Shown here piece by piece: positions 1 through 9,819 of a stretch of DNA of 64,000 nt. How positions within the stretch are numbered: the first letter of the stretch is position 1; the number at the start of each line of letters is the position of its first letter. The notes beneath the pieces were generated by a model. The model saw only the letters and a program-made list of their open reading frames with translations. It did no database searches and was not told the DNA's origin. The position numbers and the translations under genes are program-made. Origin of the DNA: [Phialemoniopsis] sp. UDSM-2020 (Eukaryota > Ascomycota > Sordariomycetes > Thyridiales > Thyridiaceae); NCBI GenBank assembly GCA_018873225.1, contig JAEILZ010000005.1:3658001-3722000 (forward strand), written 5' to 3'.

Positions 1-1446
1 ATCACTGTGTTTCATCTCCAAGTCCAGTTCCTTTGCTGTTCCTCCAGTGGCAACATCACCGTACTCGATTGCTGTGTAACACATGAATCACGACTGACCT
101 TCTACTCACTACCTGAGCTCTGTTTCAGTAGTTCCGACCGGACTCAACACTCGCCTTTGCCAAAGTATATATTTGCAAGAAACCCCTCTCCTCTACAGCC
201 TTCTAGAACAAAGTCTATGCTCTCTGATGCAACGAAGAACCTTGGCACCAGCCCAGCACATCAAAAGCATTCTGCCAGCGTTCTCAAGACATATCTAAGC
301 ATTGGCTATAGAAGTATGACAACTCTAGTGAGTAACCTCTTTTCATTCACACTTCTGCATGTTAAAGAAAGGTGTTGACATAGGCCAGCCCCCCACTTTC
401 GTGGGCGTAATGCTCAATCCGTTGCTCCGAGTTTGGGATGTAGTAAACATCGCGACTCAGCCGGGCGTGCACTCCTTTGTCCGCGAAGGCGCAGTCTCGA
501 CGAGCAGACTTTACATCGACAAGGATGGCACCGCGATGGTGTACTGGCGGCCTTCTGAGCGAATAGCTCGACAGACTTTCCGGATCAATGAGTCTCAACA
601 AGAGGTCCATTGCACTCGTTGTTTTGTTCTTCCAGACAATCAACTTCAAGTGGATATGTGCCTCGGAACGGGCGAGAAGATCGTGGCAAAACGATCTCAC
701 AGGCCACTTGCGGAGGAGTCACTTGCAGGAGTCTAATTAGGGGGGGTATCTGGACTGTGAATTGACTTGGGACACACTTTGGACTTGAATATACTTAGAC
801 TACACTTCATTTCTTGGTTCTAGGAATATCAATTCTCGGAAACATCTATTCAGCATAATGACTGGGGTGATTGGCGATGCCCGCACAAAATTTGAAACCG
901 CGCACCTGCGTACAGATGTGGTAAGGGTAAATAAGACGTCTCTGCGCGGTATTAACCTGTTGATTTTGGGTAGTGGGATAACCCTCCACCCAGCAGTCGA
1001 TACTTGACAGGGGGGTCGAAATTTCAGCCTGCAACCTTAGTACAACGGTGAAGACTGAGCAAAGATATGATTTTACCATGTATGAATGTCGATATACTAC
1101 ATATTGGAAGCAAAACGAGTAAGGCATCCGAGTCAGCTCCAAATGCTCGGCTGGAGGACCTTTTTTTACCCGAGGGCAAAAAAAGAAACAGGGGCAGTGC
1201 TCAGCGCTCTGTCATCGTTCCCTAGCCAAGACCTCGTTAGGAAGGCGAGCACAACCCCTTTTCTTGTCTTCAAAAATGTTCCCGCATATATACCTGGTCT
1301 CCCATTTACCTGGGTGGGGAAATTCCCTGTGTAACACGGGAATTGCTAACCAGTGTTGCTGAGGAATACAACATTGACAGCAGCGAAGCTGAAGGCGTTG
1401 ATGAGTGATGTCAGTAGAGCAATAGGTCTTTGGAAATATAGATCCC
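1..1446. other. No supported gene; overlapping weak ORFs
   Basis: I see no recognisable protein here. Two ORFs of about 110-125 codons overlap on opposite strands around positions 360-740. Neither has a domain I recognise or an obvious splice partner, so I leave them uncalled. The right end abuts the 3' end of the minus-strand DUF6594 gene. Confidence 0.4.
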
Positions 1447-2356
1447 TTACGCAGCTGTCGACGCGAAGATCTCTACACGGCGGGCATTGGCCATAAGAGA
1501 GAGCGCCAGTGCGAAACACGCAGAAAACACAACAATGATGCCCAGCTTTATCTTGTCATTGCCCAGGAATGACAGTATAATGATGGAAAGCAGGGGCAGA
1601 AGAGACGCCATGACTGTCACTATCGAGTTGACAAGGCTGAGTTGTCGAGACTCCCAATAATGGTAGATACCAATCCCAACCTCAGGAGTTTCAGGGTCCT
1701 GTGGTAGGTAAGGTAAGCATCCTCTTCAAGTATCATAATTCTGGACTTACTTTAATCTTGTGTCCTATAATGCGGTGGTAGGCCGGGTAAATCTTCTCCA
1801 TGAACCATCGTGTTAGGGGATCGGAAGCCATTCGTGGCTTCAGCGCAATGAGGTCATCCTCATGTTTCTGGTCCCAGGCGTTTCTGTCAAGACCTCTTAT
1901 AGGAAAGCAGCCCATTCCTGGTCGCTCAAACCAATTTCGGAGAAATGTTAGGTCATCCGCATTAGGCGTTTCTAGGCTTGCCAGGAAGCACTGCTTCGAC
2001 AGAGCATTATCTTGACATGTCAAATTTTGTCAGCAGATGTTAGTGCGAATTAAATTACAAGCGCTTGGATGCTCACTGTACTGTTTGAGCTTTCTACGCA
2101 AAGCTCGGACCTTCTTCCACTGTTCTCTCCCCTCGCGATCCCTCCCATGTGCCAGAGACCACCACTCTCGCTGATAGTCAAGGCGCTCGGGATGAGTAGC
2201 ATCCCTCTGAGCCAACTTTCCTAGGCTTTCTTCCAAGTGAATTATCTCCGCCTGTAGGTAGAGTAAGTTTTGATAATTGAGACTTTTAAAGCGCCGCAGA
2301 ATACCAAATTCTTCATGTCTTCCCATCAGACTTGCCGTCTTGAGATAGCCTTCCAT
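1447..2356 (-). CDS. DUF6594 family membrane protein
   Basis: Three exons (2356-2077, 2010-1751, 1698-1447) encode about 263 residues. The N-terminal half carries the blocks I associate with the fungal DUF6594 family: GYLKTASLMG, then FGILRRFKSLNYQNLLYLQAE, a WW motif, then LTFLRNWFERPG and GLDRNAWD, and finally the PLTRWFMEKIYPAYHRIIG block. The last exon encodes hydrophobic helices (MASLLPLLSIIILSFLG and GIIVVFSACFALALSLMA), as expected for the family's C-terminal membrane region. Both introns have GT and AG borders, and splicing restores the family order. The function is unknown. The start at 2356 is the first Met before the conserved block; an upstream start is possible. Confidence 0.85.
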
Positions 2357-4149
2357 GTTCCATTCCTTGTGCCCGGGGTTTCTATCTCAAGAGATACAAA
2401 TAGTATATCATCAGATTACTCTGGTAGTCGGGCCTACCCGTCTTTTCAAGACCAGGTGGAACAAGGGCCAGAAGGTTGTACGTAGAAAATTTCGCCCGGC
2501 TAGAGGCGAAAGTCCGCCTCGTTGCTACTACGCCTCTTTATTTATGTGCCACTGAGCTGTACAAGTGATATGTATCACAGTCTGTTTCCGTTCTTGTGTC
2601 CCACCGACCATCATAACTTTTTGTCGCATTGGATAGTCTTTGGTATGCCTGACACCTATGCACCTGGCCGAACCTTGGCTCTAGACAGAGTTCTGTCACA
2701 CTGCACAGAATGGAATGTCATAGGCATCGTGGCAGCAAGTGGGGTGCTGTTGAAATCTTTGTCCTTCTTATTAGGCCGGACGAGCGCCACCTCCACCCAG
2801 TACTGAATGCAGTCTTGGAAACTCAGTGAACACTCATTCCCCGTGTCCTGGCTGTAAGAGAGCTATCATTGACCGGCGCATCGATCTTTTTCGCAACGGG
2901 GGAATGTGCAACAATGCCATTACCATTGGTCGATGCAATGCCTTTGCAGCAACGAAGGGCAGGCGAGGACCTCCCTTCAGCCACCTGCGCAGTGGCTGTA
3001 GGAGAACCCAGTCAGAGTCTTCAAGGTATTTGTAAGGTACCATCTAAGTTGTCCTATCTACTTTGGAACGAGCTTCATCTTGCTGATCATGTCCATAGCA
3101 ACAAGTACACCCCAGCGGCTGGAAATGGATGTACATCCACATCCCTACTGGGAGTTATCGAGTACCCATACGCATAAAAGCGGAACATGATAGTGAAGGA
3201 CTGCAGACCAATTATGTGACATGGAAATCAGTTCGAGAGTTAGCCTTGAAGGTTGAAGACATTAACAGGTGATGCTGAGCGCGCCAGGCAGCGGGAGGAA
3301 TACGAACGCCAGAAAGCCGAAAAGAAGAAGAACAAGTCTGCAAAGAAGTCCAAAGAAAAGAAGTAGGATCACATCTGGTGTAGGACGCAAGAGCATCAAA
3401 GCAAAACCCGGTTCAACGTGTTAGCGAATGTCGGCCAACTTGAATTCCAAGCCGGCTAACATCTTCCAACTCACTTCGCTCGGCATATCTGGGTTGTTCT
3501 TATCACCTTTCTCATGTAGTTATCTCTTATCTTTGTTGGAGAGAGGAGATGTTGTCCAAAACCCCGCAGAGTGCTTGACGGCTGGTCTTGGCAAGTCCAC
3601 TAGATGCTCTGGTGCGGAGAACTAGGAGGGTCGTATCAGCGATAAGCAAGCCAACTCCCGACAATATAGCTAGCTTCTTGCCGAAAGAGGAAAATCGCGG
3701 CATTTTGTCCGTATGCAAGATAAGCCATCCATGACAAGCTTGATTTGCAAAGCCTGGGAGCAGGAGATTCATCGCCAGATACACCAGAGCAAACTTACCC
3801 GATGGCTGGATTCAATGACAAATGGGTTATAGGCTGACGCTAAATGTCTTAACAACCTTCCGGAGCTTTCGGTAGCGATCAATCTCGTGCATATTGGGTG
3901 GGGGGGGCTGGGAACATGGGAAGCCCAAACGGGCTTGGACAGTTCCCAGCAGGTTGGTGCTGGTGTCGAGACAGAAGCTTGGCAGATAATCAGCTCGAAT
4001 CATCGCTCTTGCATCATGACGCGATATCTCGCTGGGTTTCCTCTCGTGGATATAAGAACGTGAACGGTTCCCACTGCGGCATCCAACACTCCATCCCTTT
4101 CTTTACATTGGATCTGCAATTTAAGTCAACAGCCTGAGTCACCATCGTG
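2357..4149. other. Intergenic region with one orphan coding-like tail
   Basis: No complete gene is visible in this 1.8 kb. The only coding-like stretch is a short Lys/Glu/Arg-rich frame near 3271-3366, listed separately. A minus-strand ORF near 3527-3784 has one hydrophobic stretch but no family resemblance. Confidence 0.4.
3271..3366 (+). pseudogene. Possible orphan last exon, Lys-rich coiled-coil tail
   Basis: The frame starting at 3271 reads 31 codons to a TAG. The peptide is almost entirely Glu, Arg, Gln and Lys (for example REEYERQKAEKKKNKSAKK), typical of a basic C-terminal tail. An AG at 3267-3268 could be a splice acceptor, and an in-frame stop lies at 3247. I found no matching upstream exon, so this may be a decayed gene remnant or chance. 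The skewed composition is the only evidence. Confidence 0.25.
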
Positions 4150-5618
4150 ATGTTCCCCCAGCTCATCTCGAAGGCCGGCCTTGCCGCTGCTTTCTACACT
4201 CTTGCTCTGGCATCCCGGTGCTCTGCAAATGACGGCCTAGAGTGGATCTCCACTGACTCTACGCTCCCGAAGGTCGTGTAAGTTTGAAGACGAGAGATGT
4301 GTCAAAGCAATAGGAACAATTGGTATTGATAATGCCCAATAGGATCTATAGTACTGGCGGCACCATCCTGTCTGCATCAAACTACAGCCGGCTTGACAAC
4401 ATCAAGTACGGCCGTGGCGTTGGGCCTACGCCACAGCAGCTAATCGGCAATGTGTCCGAAGTGCTTAATGTAGCGCAGCTCGCAGTTGTGACCTTTCCTG
4501 CGCCGGGAGGCTCATCTGGTATCAACTCGTCTCTCTACCTGAACATCAGCCAGTACGCGAACCGCCAGCTTTGCTCCAAGGGCTCTGACATTGCCGGAGC
4601 AATCATGTTTCACGGGACGAACACGCTAGAGGAAACTGTAAGTGACTAGATTTCCCTTCCAAAAGCATGATTCACTGACAGATGGCCCAGGCTTTCGGTG
4701 TGGACCTCACGTTCAACTGCTCCAAGCCCTTCATCGCCACGGGCAGCATGCGGCCTGACACATACGTCTCGCCCGATGGCCGCTCCAACTTCTACCAGGC
4801 AGTCGCAGCTGCTGCATCCCCTTCATCACGCGACCGCGGTGGACTCATCGTGTTCAATGACCGAATTACTTCCATCTACTACTCCAGCAAGACCAACGCC
4901 AACACGCCCGATACCTTCAAGGCTCTCGAGCAAGGCAACCTCGGCGCTTTCCTGGGTGGCCAGCCCTACTATTTCTTCGACCCTGCGTATCCCACCGGCC
5001 GTCCTACATTTGATGTCACCAACTCCACTGTTTTGCCCGCTGTACTTACTCTCTGGCTGCACCGTAAGTGATGTTGCTGTCTGCACTCCTGTTCCTCCTC
5101 GGAACAACACGAGACTGACTTATTGCTATTTGACAGAGGGCTTCGACAGCTCCTTGATGTATGCTGCTGTCGCAAACGGCGCGAAGTATGAGCCTCTTCG
5201 TAATACCACCTGTCAACGCTTGCTGACTGTTGTCGTTTAGGGGTCTCGTGATCCTCGGTCCAGGCGCGGCGCAGCTCAGTCCAGCCGCCAGCAAGGCCGC
5301 AGACGAGTTGTTCCTCAAGGGTATACCCACCATTGCAGTGCCGCGTCCAGTCACCGGCTCCGGCATGCCCGATCCCTTCCCTGGCTCCATGTATGTCATA
5401 AACCTAAATCCACTCACATATCCTTGCTTAGCTGACACGAAGACCAATACAGTATCTACTCGAGTTATGTTGGTGGTGACCAGGCTCGCATCATGCTTCA
5501 GCTCGCATTGAACGCAGGCTATAGCATGGAGAAGATCCGAGATCTCTTCGAGGGCCCTCTGCGCAAAGCCATCTTTGGGCCGAAGGTTAACCAGATGACG
5601 TACTTTGGGTTATCTTAA
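4150..5618 (+). CDS. Secreted type-II L-asparaginase, catalytic Asp replaced by Asn
   Basis: Six exons (4150-4277, 4343-4637, 4682-5063, 5137-5185, 5241-5390, 5453-5618) encode 389 residues. Type-II asparaginases hydrolyse Asn to Asp and ammonia. A hydrophobic N-terminal segment, roughly residues 1-25, looks like a signal peptide. The first active-site motif YSTGGTI is present (Thr47/Thr50), followed by SMRPDTYVSPDG, NDRITSIYYSSKTN with the expected Lys at about 211, YAAVANGAK and VGGDQARIMLQ. The second signature reads HGTNTLEET, with Asn136 where the family has the catalytic Asp (HGTDT). The segment before GFDSSLMYAA is also divergent. All introns are GT-AG and phases agree. The enzyme may therefore be impaired or altered. 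Confidence 0.92.
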
Positions 5619-5824
5619 CTTTTAAATACCTAGTCGAACAGGTCTGAAAGTATACCTTATAATTACTAGATTCCATGATTCATGACATGGATCCAATATT
5701 GAGACGACTGTGACAACCAATATCTATGGATATTATCCTTCGTATCTCAGAATCAAAATTTTCTATTTCATACGACCCCGATCTGCTCAATTAGCTCTCG
5801 GGTACTCCAAACCGCCACAAGTGT

Positions 5825-6608
5825 TCAGTGTCTTCCCCACACAGCAACGGCGTCATCAGCAACGGCATTCTGGAACGGATGATTGCCTAACCAACCGTTC
5901 GCGGTCTCTTTGATGGCATGCTTGTCGAAGAAGTCATTAAGGGCTAGATTGAGATCTAGTAACACGAGGCTTTAGCTGTGATACTAGCTTTGGCCTGATC
6001 AAATGTCGGGCTTACCTTGGAGCGGCATTGCTTGTGCTGGCCGGAGAGAAAACCGAGAAATGTATTCATTAATCAGAATGAGATGGCTCGGTATAGGTGT
6101 TCCTTGGTACTGCTCGTCAGCTAATATGTGAGAATGCAGAGTGAATGAGCGGATCAAACCTCGTCTGATAGTGAAGATGTACGGTGTCTCCACCTCTTTG
6201 CCCTCATCTTCGCGATCAAGCATCTCGTCATAATACCGGCGGATGAACTCCTGCATCATAAAGGTGTTGGGATACAGCACAGCACCATTTGAAACTAGCC
6301 CTCGCTCTTGGGTTAGCAGGCGTCGAGTTGCAAGGCTTATGCAGAATGGGCGCCCGCTGACCATCGGTTGTGGGAGGTTCCCGATACACAAGACCATCCT
6401 TCTCTACGATGGCGCTCTCATCAACAAGGTCGTCCGGTCGATCCTCAGACTCTGCGTGGTCGTATAGCCGCACCTGCCAGCGCGGGCAGTAGTGCAGCAG
6501 CGTAGCAGGGAAGGAGGTGTGGGACACGCGCGTCGAGAGGTAGCGCTGGCCTAGGGGCCGGACGATGTGACGCCAGGTAGCGTTCTGCGATAGGTGGCGA
6601 ATCATCAT
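5825..6608 (-). CDS. Tse2-like ADP-ribosyltransferase-fold protein (putative toxin domain)
   Basis: Four exons (6608-6362, 6300-6160, 6102-6016, 5955-5825) give about 201 residues. I recognise conserved blocks of the fungal family related to the bacterial type VI effector Tse2: an aromatic/basic N-terminal segment, VSNGAVLYPNTFMMQE, a GTPIPSHLILINEY block, FSLRPAQAMPL and a DLN-start helix. Tse2 is a cytotoxic protein with an ADP-ribosyltransferase-like fold; the role of fungal members is not established as far as I know. The divergent gene to the right is a paralogue and shares two intron positions (inside the Gly codon before TPIP and inside the Asp codon before LN). The N-terminus is Arg-rich and not a classical signal peptide. 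Intron 1 has two in-frame acceptor choices. Confidence 0.7.
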
Positions 6609-7014
6609 GATCCGTGGTCTTGCGTTGTATTAGTGATTGTGTTTCGGATACGAAATAATGATCAAAACCATCAATGGTGTGACCGAGGAGAGCAGACGCG
6701 GGTTGGCTCGGCCAGACGCGTTTGTGGGTGATGGTACGTGCGTTGGCGGCCAACTGCTAGAACACTTGTCCATGGATTGGTATCAGACCAATAAATTTCA
6801 AAAACCATTACTTCAAGACTTGTAATATGGACGGTTTCTCAAAGTGTAACTATATACTATTAGGAATCACCAATCACTCCTGCTGCAGGGTTTCTAGTTG
6901 AGTTTGGAACAATCACGGATGACTACTCTGTGCAAGTAATACAGTAGAGTTGGCTTTGCCTGAGGCATCTGATCTTGAAGGATCAGCACCCCCTGGAATT
7001 TTTCGTCACTCGGA
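6609..7014. promoter_or_regulatory. Shared intergenic region of the two Tse2-like genes
   Basis: This 406-bp gap separates two divergently transcribed paralogues and must hold both promoters if both are expressed. I see no clear palindromic operator or strong TATA box. One short ORF in it has no supporting feature. Confidence 0.4.
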
Positions 7015-7797
7015 ATGTTCAGGATTAAGACACCTCAATCTCTCCATTCACCATTAGCCCACTGGGGACGGTTGCGAAGTACGCTCGCTCAGATATTTGA
7101 TATAGAGTCTTCTCATGTCCGAGAGATGGCGACGGCTCGGAACCTTATCTCTGTGTTCAGGCAGTTTCCTAAGGAGTTGTTTCGAGTCAATGATGGCTTC
7201 CAGCTGCGGCTACGCGCCTGGACACCACAGCGCCGATTGTATGACATTTACGTCGAGAATGAATTGGTGCTACCAAAAGCACTCAACGAGTCCACATACA
7301 GAGGTTGGTTTCCAACTGATGCAGTCAAAGTACAGGGACTGACACTCGCCGAGCCAGCTCCCAATGGCGCTTCTATGCGGCCTAACTCCCCATATCAACA
7401 GAGTCTAGTATCAGGCAGATTTCGAAGCGACAATATGGTTGTTTATTCCATCCCCAAGGGTAAGCAAGATTACATTAATGATTTTCAGGACGTTACTCCA
7501 CACGGTCCAATCTCCAACAGTACATACTGCAGGCTGCTGAAGCATCCTCTAGGCACGCACCTACCCGAGGACCTGCTCCTGGTGCACGAACGATCGGATC
7601 ATTATTCACTGCAACCAGCAAAGGTTATGACATTCGATGGTAGTATACTAGCGAACACTTCCTGCGAAGCACACTCGACTGACTTGGCACAAGATCTCAA
7701 TAGAAGGATTACGCAATTCATGAGGTGCCACGGTAGTATGTTCAACAGGGCACAATGGCTTGAAGCTTACCCCAGGGCAACAGAAGCTCGCGGATGA
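7015..7797 (+). CDS. Tse2-like ADP-ribosyltransferase-fold protein, paralogue
   Basis: The frame is open from 7015 to 7797 (260 codons), but two in-frame segments look like introns: 7460-7552 (GTAAGC...AG, 93 nt) and 7640-7693 (GTAGTA...ACTGAC...AG, 54 nt). Removing them joins the conserved blocks directly. Visible blocks are FPKELFRVN, GASMRPNSPYQQSLV, VVYSIPKG, HLPEDLLLVHERSDHYSLQPA and a final LNRRITQFM helix with QWLEAYP. These match the neighbouring minus-strand paralogue and the fungal Tse2-type domain. The predicted spliced product is about 211 residues. Both introns are multiples of three, so unspliced RNA would still be translated through. The start could also be an internal Met near 7126. 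Function in the fungus is inferred only from the fold family. Confidence 0.72.
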   Translation: MFRIKTPQSLHSPLAHWGRLRSTLAQIFDIESSHVREMATARNLISVFRQFPKELFRVNDGFQLRLRAWTPQRRLYDIYVENELVLPKALNESTYRGWFPTDAVKVQGLTLAEPAPNGASMRPNSPYQQSLVSGRFRSDNMVVYSIPKGKQDYINDFQDVTPHGPISNSTYCRLLKHPLGTHLPEDLLLVHERSDHYSLQPAKVMTFDGSILANTSCEAHSTDLAQDLNRRITQFMRCHGSMFNRAQWLEAYPRATEARG

Positions 7798-8534
7798 GAG
7801 ATCGAAATGGTAGCGCCTACTGAACTGGCGTTATCTGAGCTTCGGTTGCATTAGAGACTGGCCACGAAGTTTATCGAGTGGAGGGATGGGAGGAGCGATG
7901 CTATTCACGGTCGGAGCATGTTCCGGACTTGTGCCGGTTGTCATTGCAGATCTCACCTCAATCAGCATGCCTGTCAGGGCCAGCGGGGTTACAGCGAACC
8001 CCTGCCATGTAACTGTCATTTCTCTAGTCGGCCCTGGATTGCATGAACTCAGAAAGATTAGTGGTGCGCATAGCAAATGCTGCTTTCCCGCAGTCGTATA
8101 CCCTCACACGCTCCTCTATGATGTGCCGAGCCTTGGCCCGTCTTCCGCTGTGAAGATCGGGATATGGATTACTTGCAGATTTTGAGGACCTTTGGATCGC
8201 GAAAAACCAAGGTCTGAAGGGTGACAAAGAAATACCAAGCTTCTGAATCATAGTATGGCGCATGGAGCGGATCCGCCAAGTCCTCCGGTAATCGTCCGGG
8301 ACCACCCGCATCGAAGATCGTACATGGGGTCTTGACACTCCACAATACAGCATCCGGGGTCCGGGGTAGATCAAGGCAGTCTCTTTTCCAAGCATACGTA
8401 CTCGTGGAGTAGAAGTATAAAACAAAAGAAAGATCGTTTCCCGTCTCTAAATTTCTTGCCTTTGCAACACTCATACTTCATCACTCTTTCTTGGCTCACA
8501 AATCTTGTTCTAAGAGAATATTTCGTTCGCAAAC
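7798..8534. other. Intergenic; upstream region of secreted-protein gene
   Basis: No gene is supported. Several overlapping antisense ORFs lie between 7830 and 8475 without domain or splice support. A TATAAAAC element sits at about 8415-8422. Confidence 0.4.
8415..8422 (+). promoter_or_regulatory. TATA box upstream of small secreted protein
   Basis: TATAAAAC lies about 115 bp before the ATG at 8535, a spacing common in strongly expressed fungal genes. The region after it is A/C/T-rich, as fungal 5' leaders often are. Confidence 0.45.
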
Positions 8535-9363
8535 ATGAAGTTTAACATCTCGGCCATCCTCGGCCTCGCGTCCGTCTTGAGCTCAGTCATTGCGACTCTG
8601 GTCTCGAATGACGAGCCTCACAGGCTTGAGACAAGAGCTACTAAACTGACTCGACGTGCTGAGAAGGGTGTCTCCTTCGTTGATGGAGTCTACGTTGCCT
8701 GGCAGCCAGGCTATCTGAGTTTGTCTACACTTCACCAACGCAGATTTGCTACTACTTTCTGACGTGTTGTTTGCAGCCGGAACGTACCTCCTGTTCCACA
8801 ACTCGGACTATGTCACCCTGAAGGGCACCGGTTACATTCTGCTTCGATGGGAAGTTGAGTACTGGAAGTAAGGCAGATATTCTTTTCTCGTCTCACGGAA
8901 GAAGATGTTGATTTACTATACAACAGGCGTGCTGGATCTACCACGGACATATCCATCTCCAAGTCTGGCACCTTCAACCTCGTTGCCGGCGGCAGTGGTT
9001 GGCAGTTTGGCGACCATCCGGCCCCCTTCTGCAATGACCCTTCTGGCACCTGCTATAACGCCACCGGCGGTACTCAGTACGGATATACCTACTTCACCAA
9101 CGGTGCCAATCACTGGCACAACGAGTACTACTGGTTGGACGGCCAGGTTACACTCCAGACTCGTGAGGGTCAGGGCTTGTACAACGTTGCTGTCAATGTC
9201 ACGAGTAAGTCGATTATCTTTTGATGAATCTCGCACAGGCTGACAATGAATGTTTTCAGCCTACGACTACATGCTAGGAGAGGTCAACACTGCCTACAGC
9301 GCTCCCTCGAGAATCGGCAAGTCTTTCGACCCGTCTCAAGGCAACTGTCCTTGCAGCGCCTGA
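8535..9363 (+). CDS. Small secreted protein, propeptide and four cysteines
   Basis: Four exons (8535-8718, 8777-8867, 8927-9204, 9260-9363) encode 218 residues. Residues 1-20 form a clear signal peptide (MKFNISAILGLASVLSSVIA). A basic stretch follows, ending with the dibasic LTRR near residue 40, and KR occurs again near residue 92, both possible Kex2 sites. The predicted mature part is rich in Gly, Tyr, Trp and Asn, has several N-glycosylation sequons, and contains four Cys residues, the last pair in the terminal NCPCSA. I do not recognise the family. Size, secretion, possible processing and paired cysteines resemble fungal effector-like or wall-associated proteins. The neighbouring Tse2-like genes may or may not be functionally linked. 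Confidence 0.75.
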
Positions 9364-9819
9364 TACTTATCTTTCAGCGGAGAATTCAACCTTCACTTCT
9401 TTGTTTGTGCAGGCGAAAAAAATCCTTTCCCCGCCGTTGTTGAAGCTGAGACCTGACCGCTGCGAGGAAACTTCCCACTAGAGTCGATGTCAAATGTGAA
9501 GCCTTCCAAATGCCTTTTTCATTTTCTGACGCATGTGTCTCCTTCGCCTCAGACGCACCTGAGTCTCACCCGAGTCTACGTGTGTTGGAATATGACGGGC
9601 CTAAATCGGAGGTACTTGAGATCTGAATTCCCCAAATTCCCTGCCCCGGAGCCGAGGTGCCACCTTGAGAATTTTCAAATCTTGTACTTAGGGTTTAAGA
9701 CAGAACAATCATTCACACAACTATACGTTCCCTTGGGCCTGAGTTTTTGAAGCTTAAGTCATGCCCTGAAAACTATCCTCGAATTGTGGATTTGGAATCA
9801 GACTTTTAGCAATGAAGAT
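9364..9819. other. Intergenic, convergent gene ends
   Basis: This gap lies between a plus-strand and a minus-strand gene end, so it holds 3' regions. I see no gene or strong repeat. Confidence 0.5.

Noticed and set aside
359..736. 125-codon plus-strand ORF and an overlapping 112-codon minus ORF
   Set aside because: Neither has a domain, signal peptide, or splice support; they overlap one another, so one or both must be chance.
5038..5140. Apparent frameshift before GFDSSLMYAA in the asparaginase
   Set aside because: The intron at 5064-5136 restores the frame, and the resulting segment has the same length as in relatives, so it is divergence, not a frameshift.
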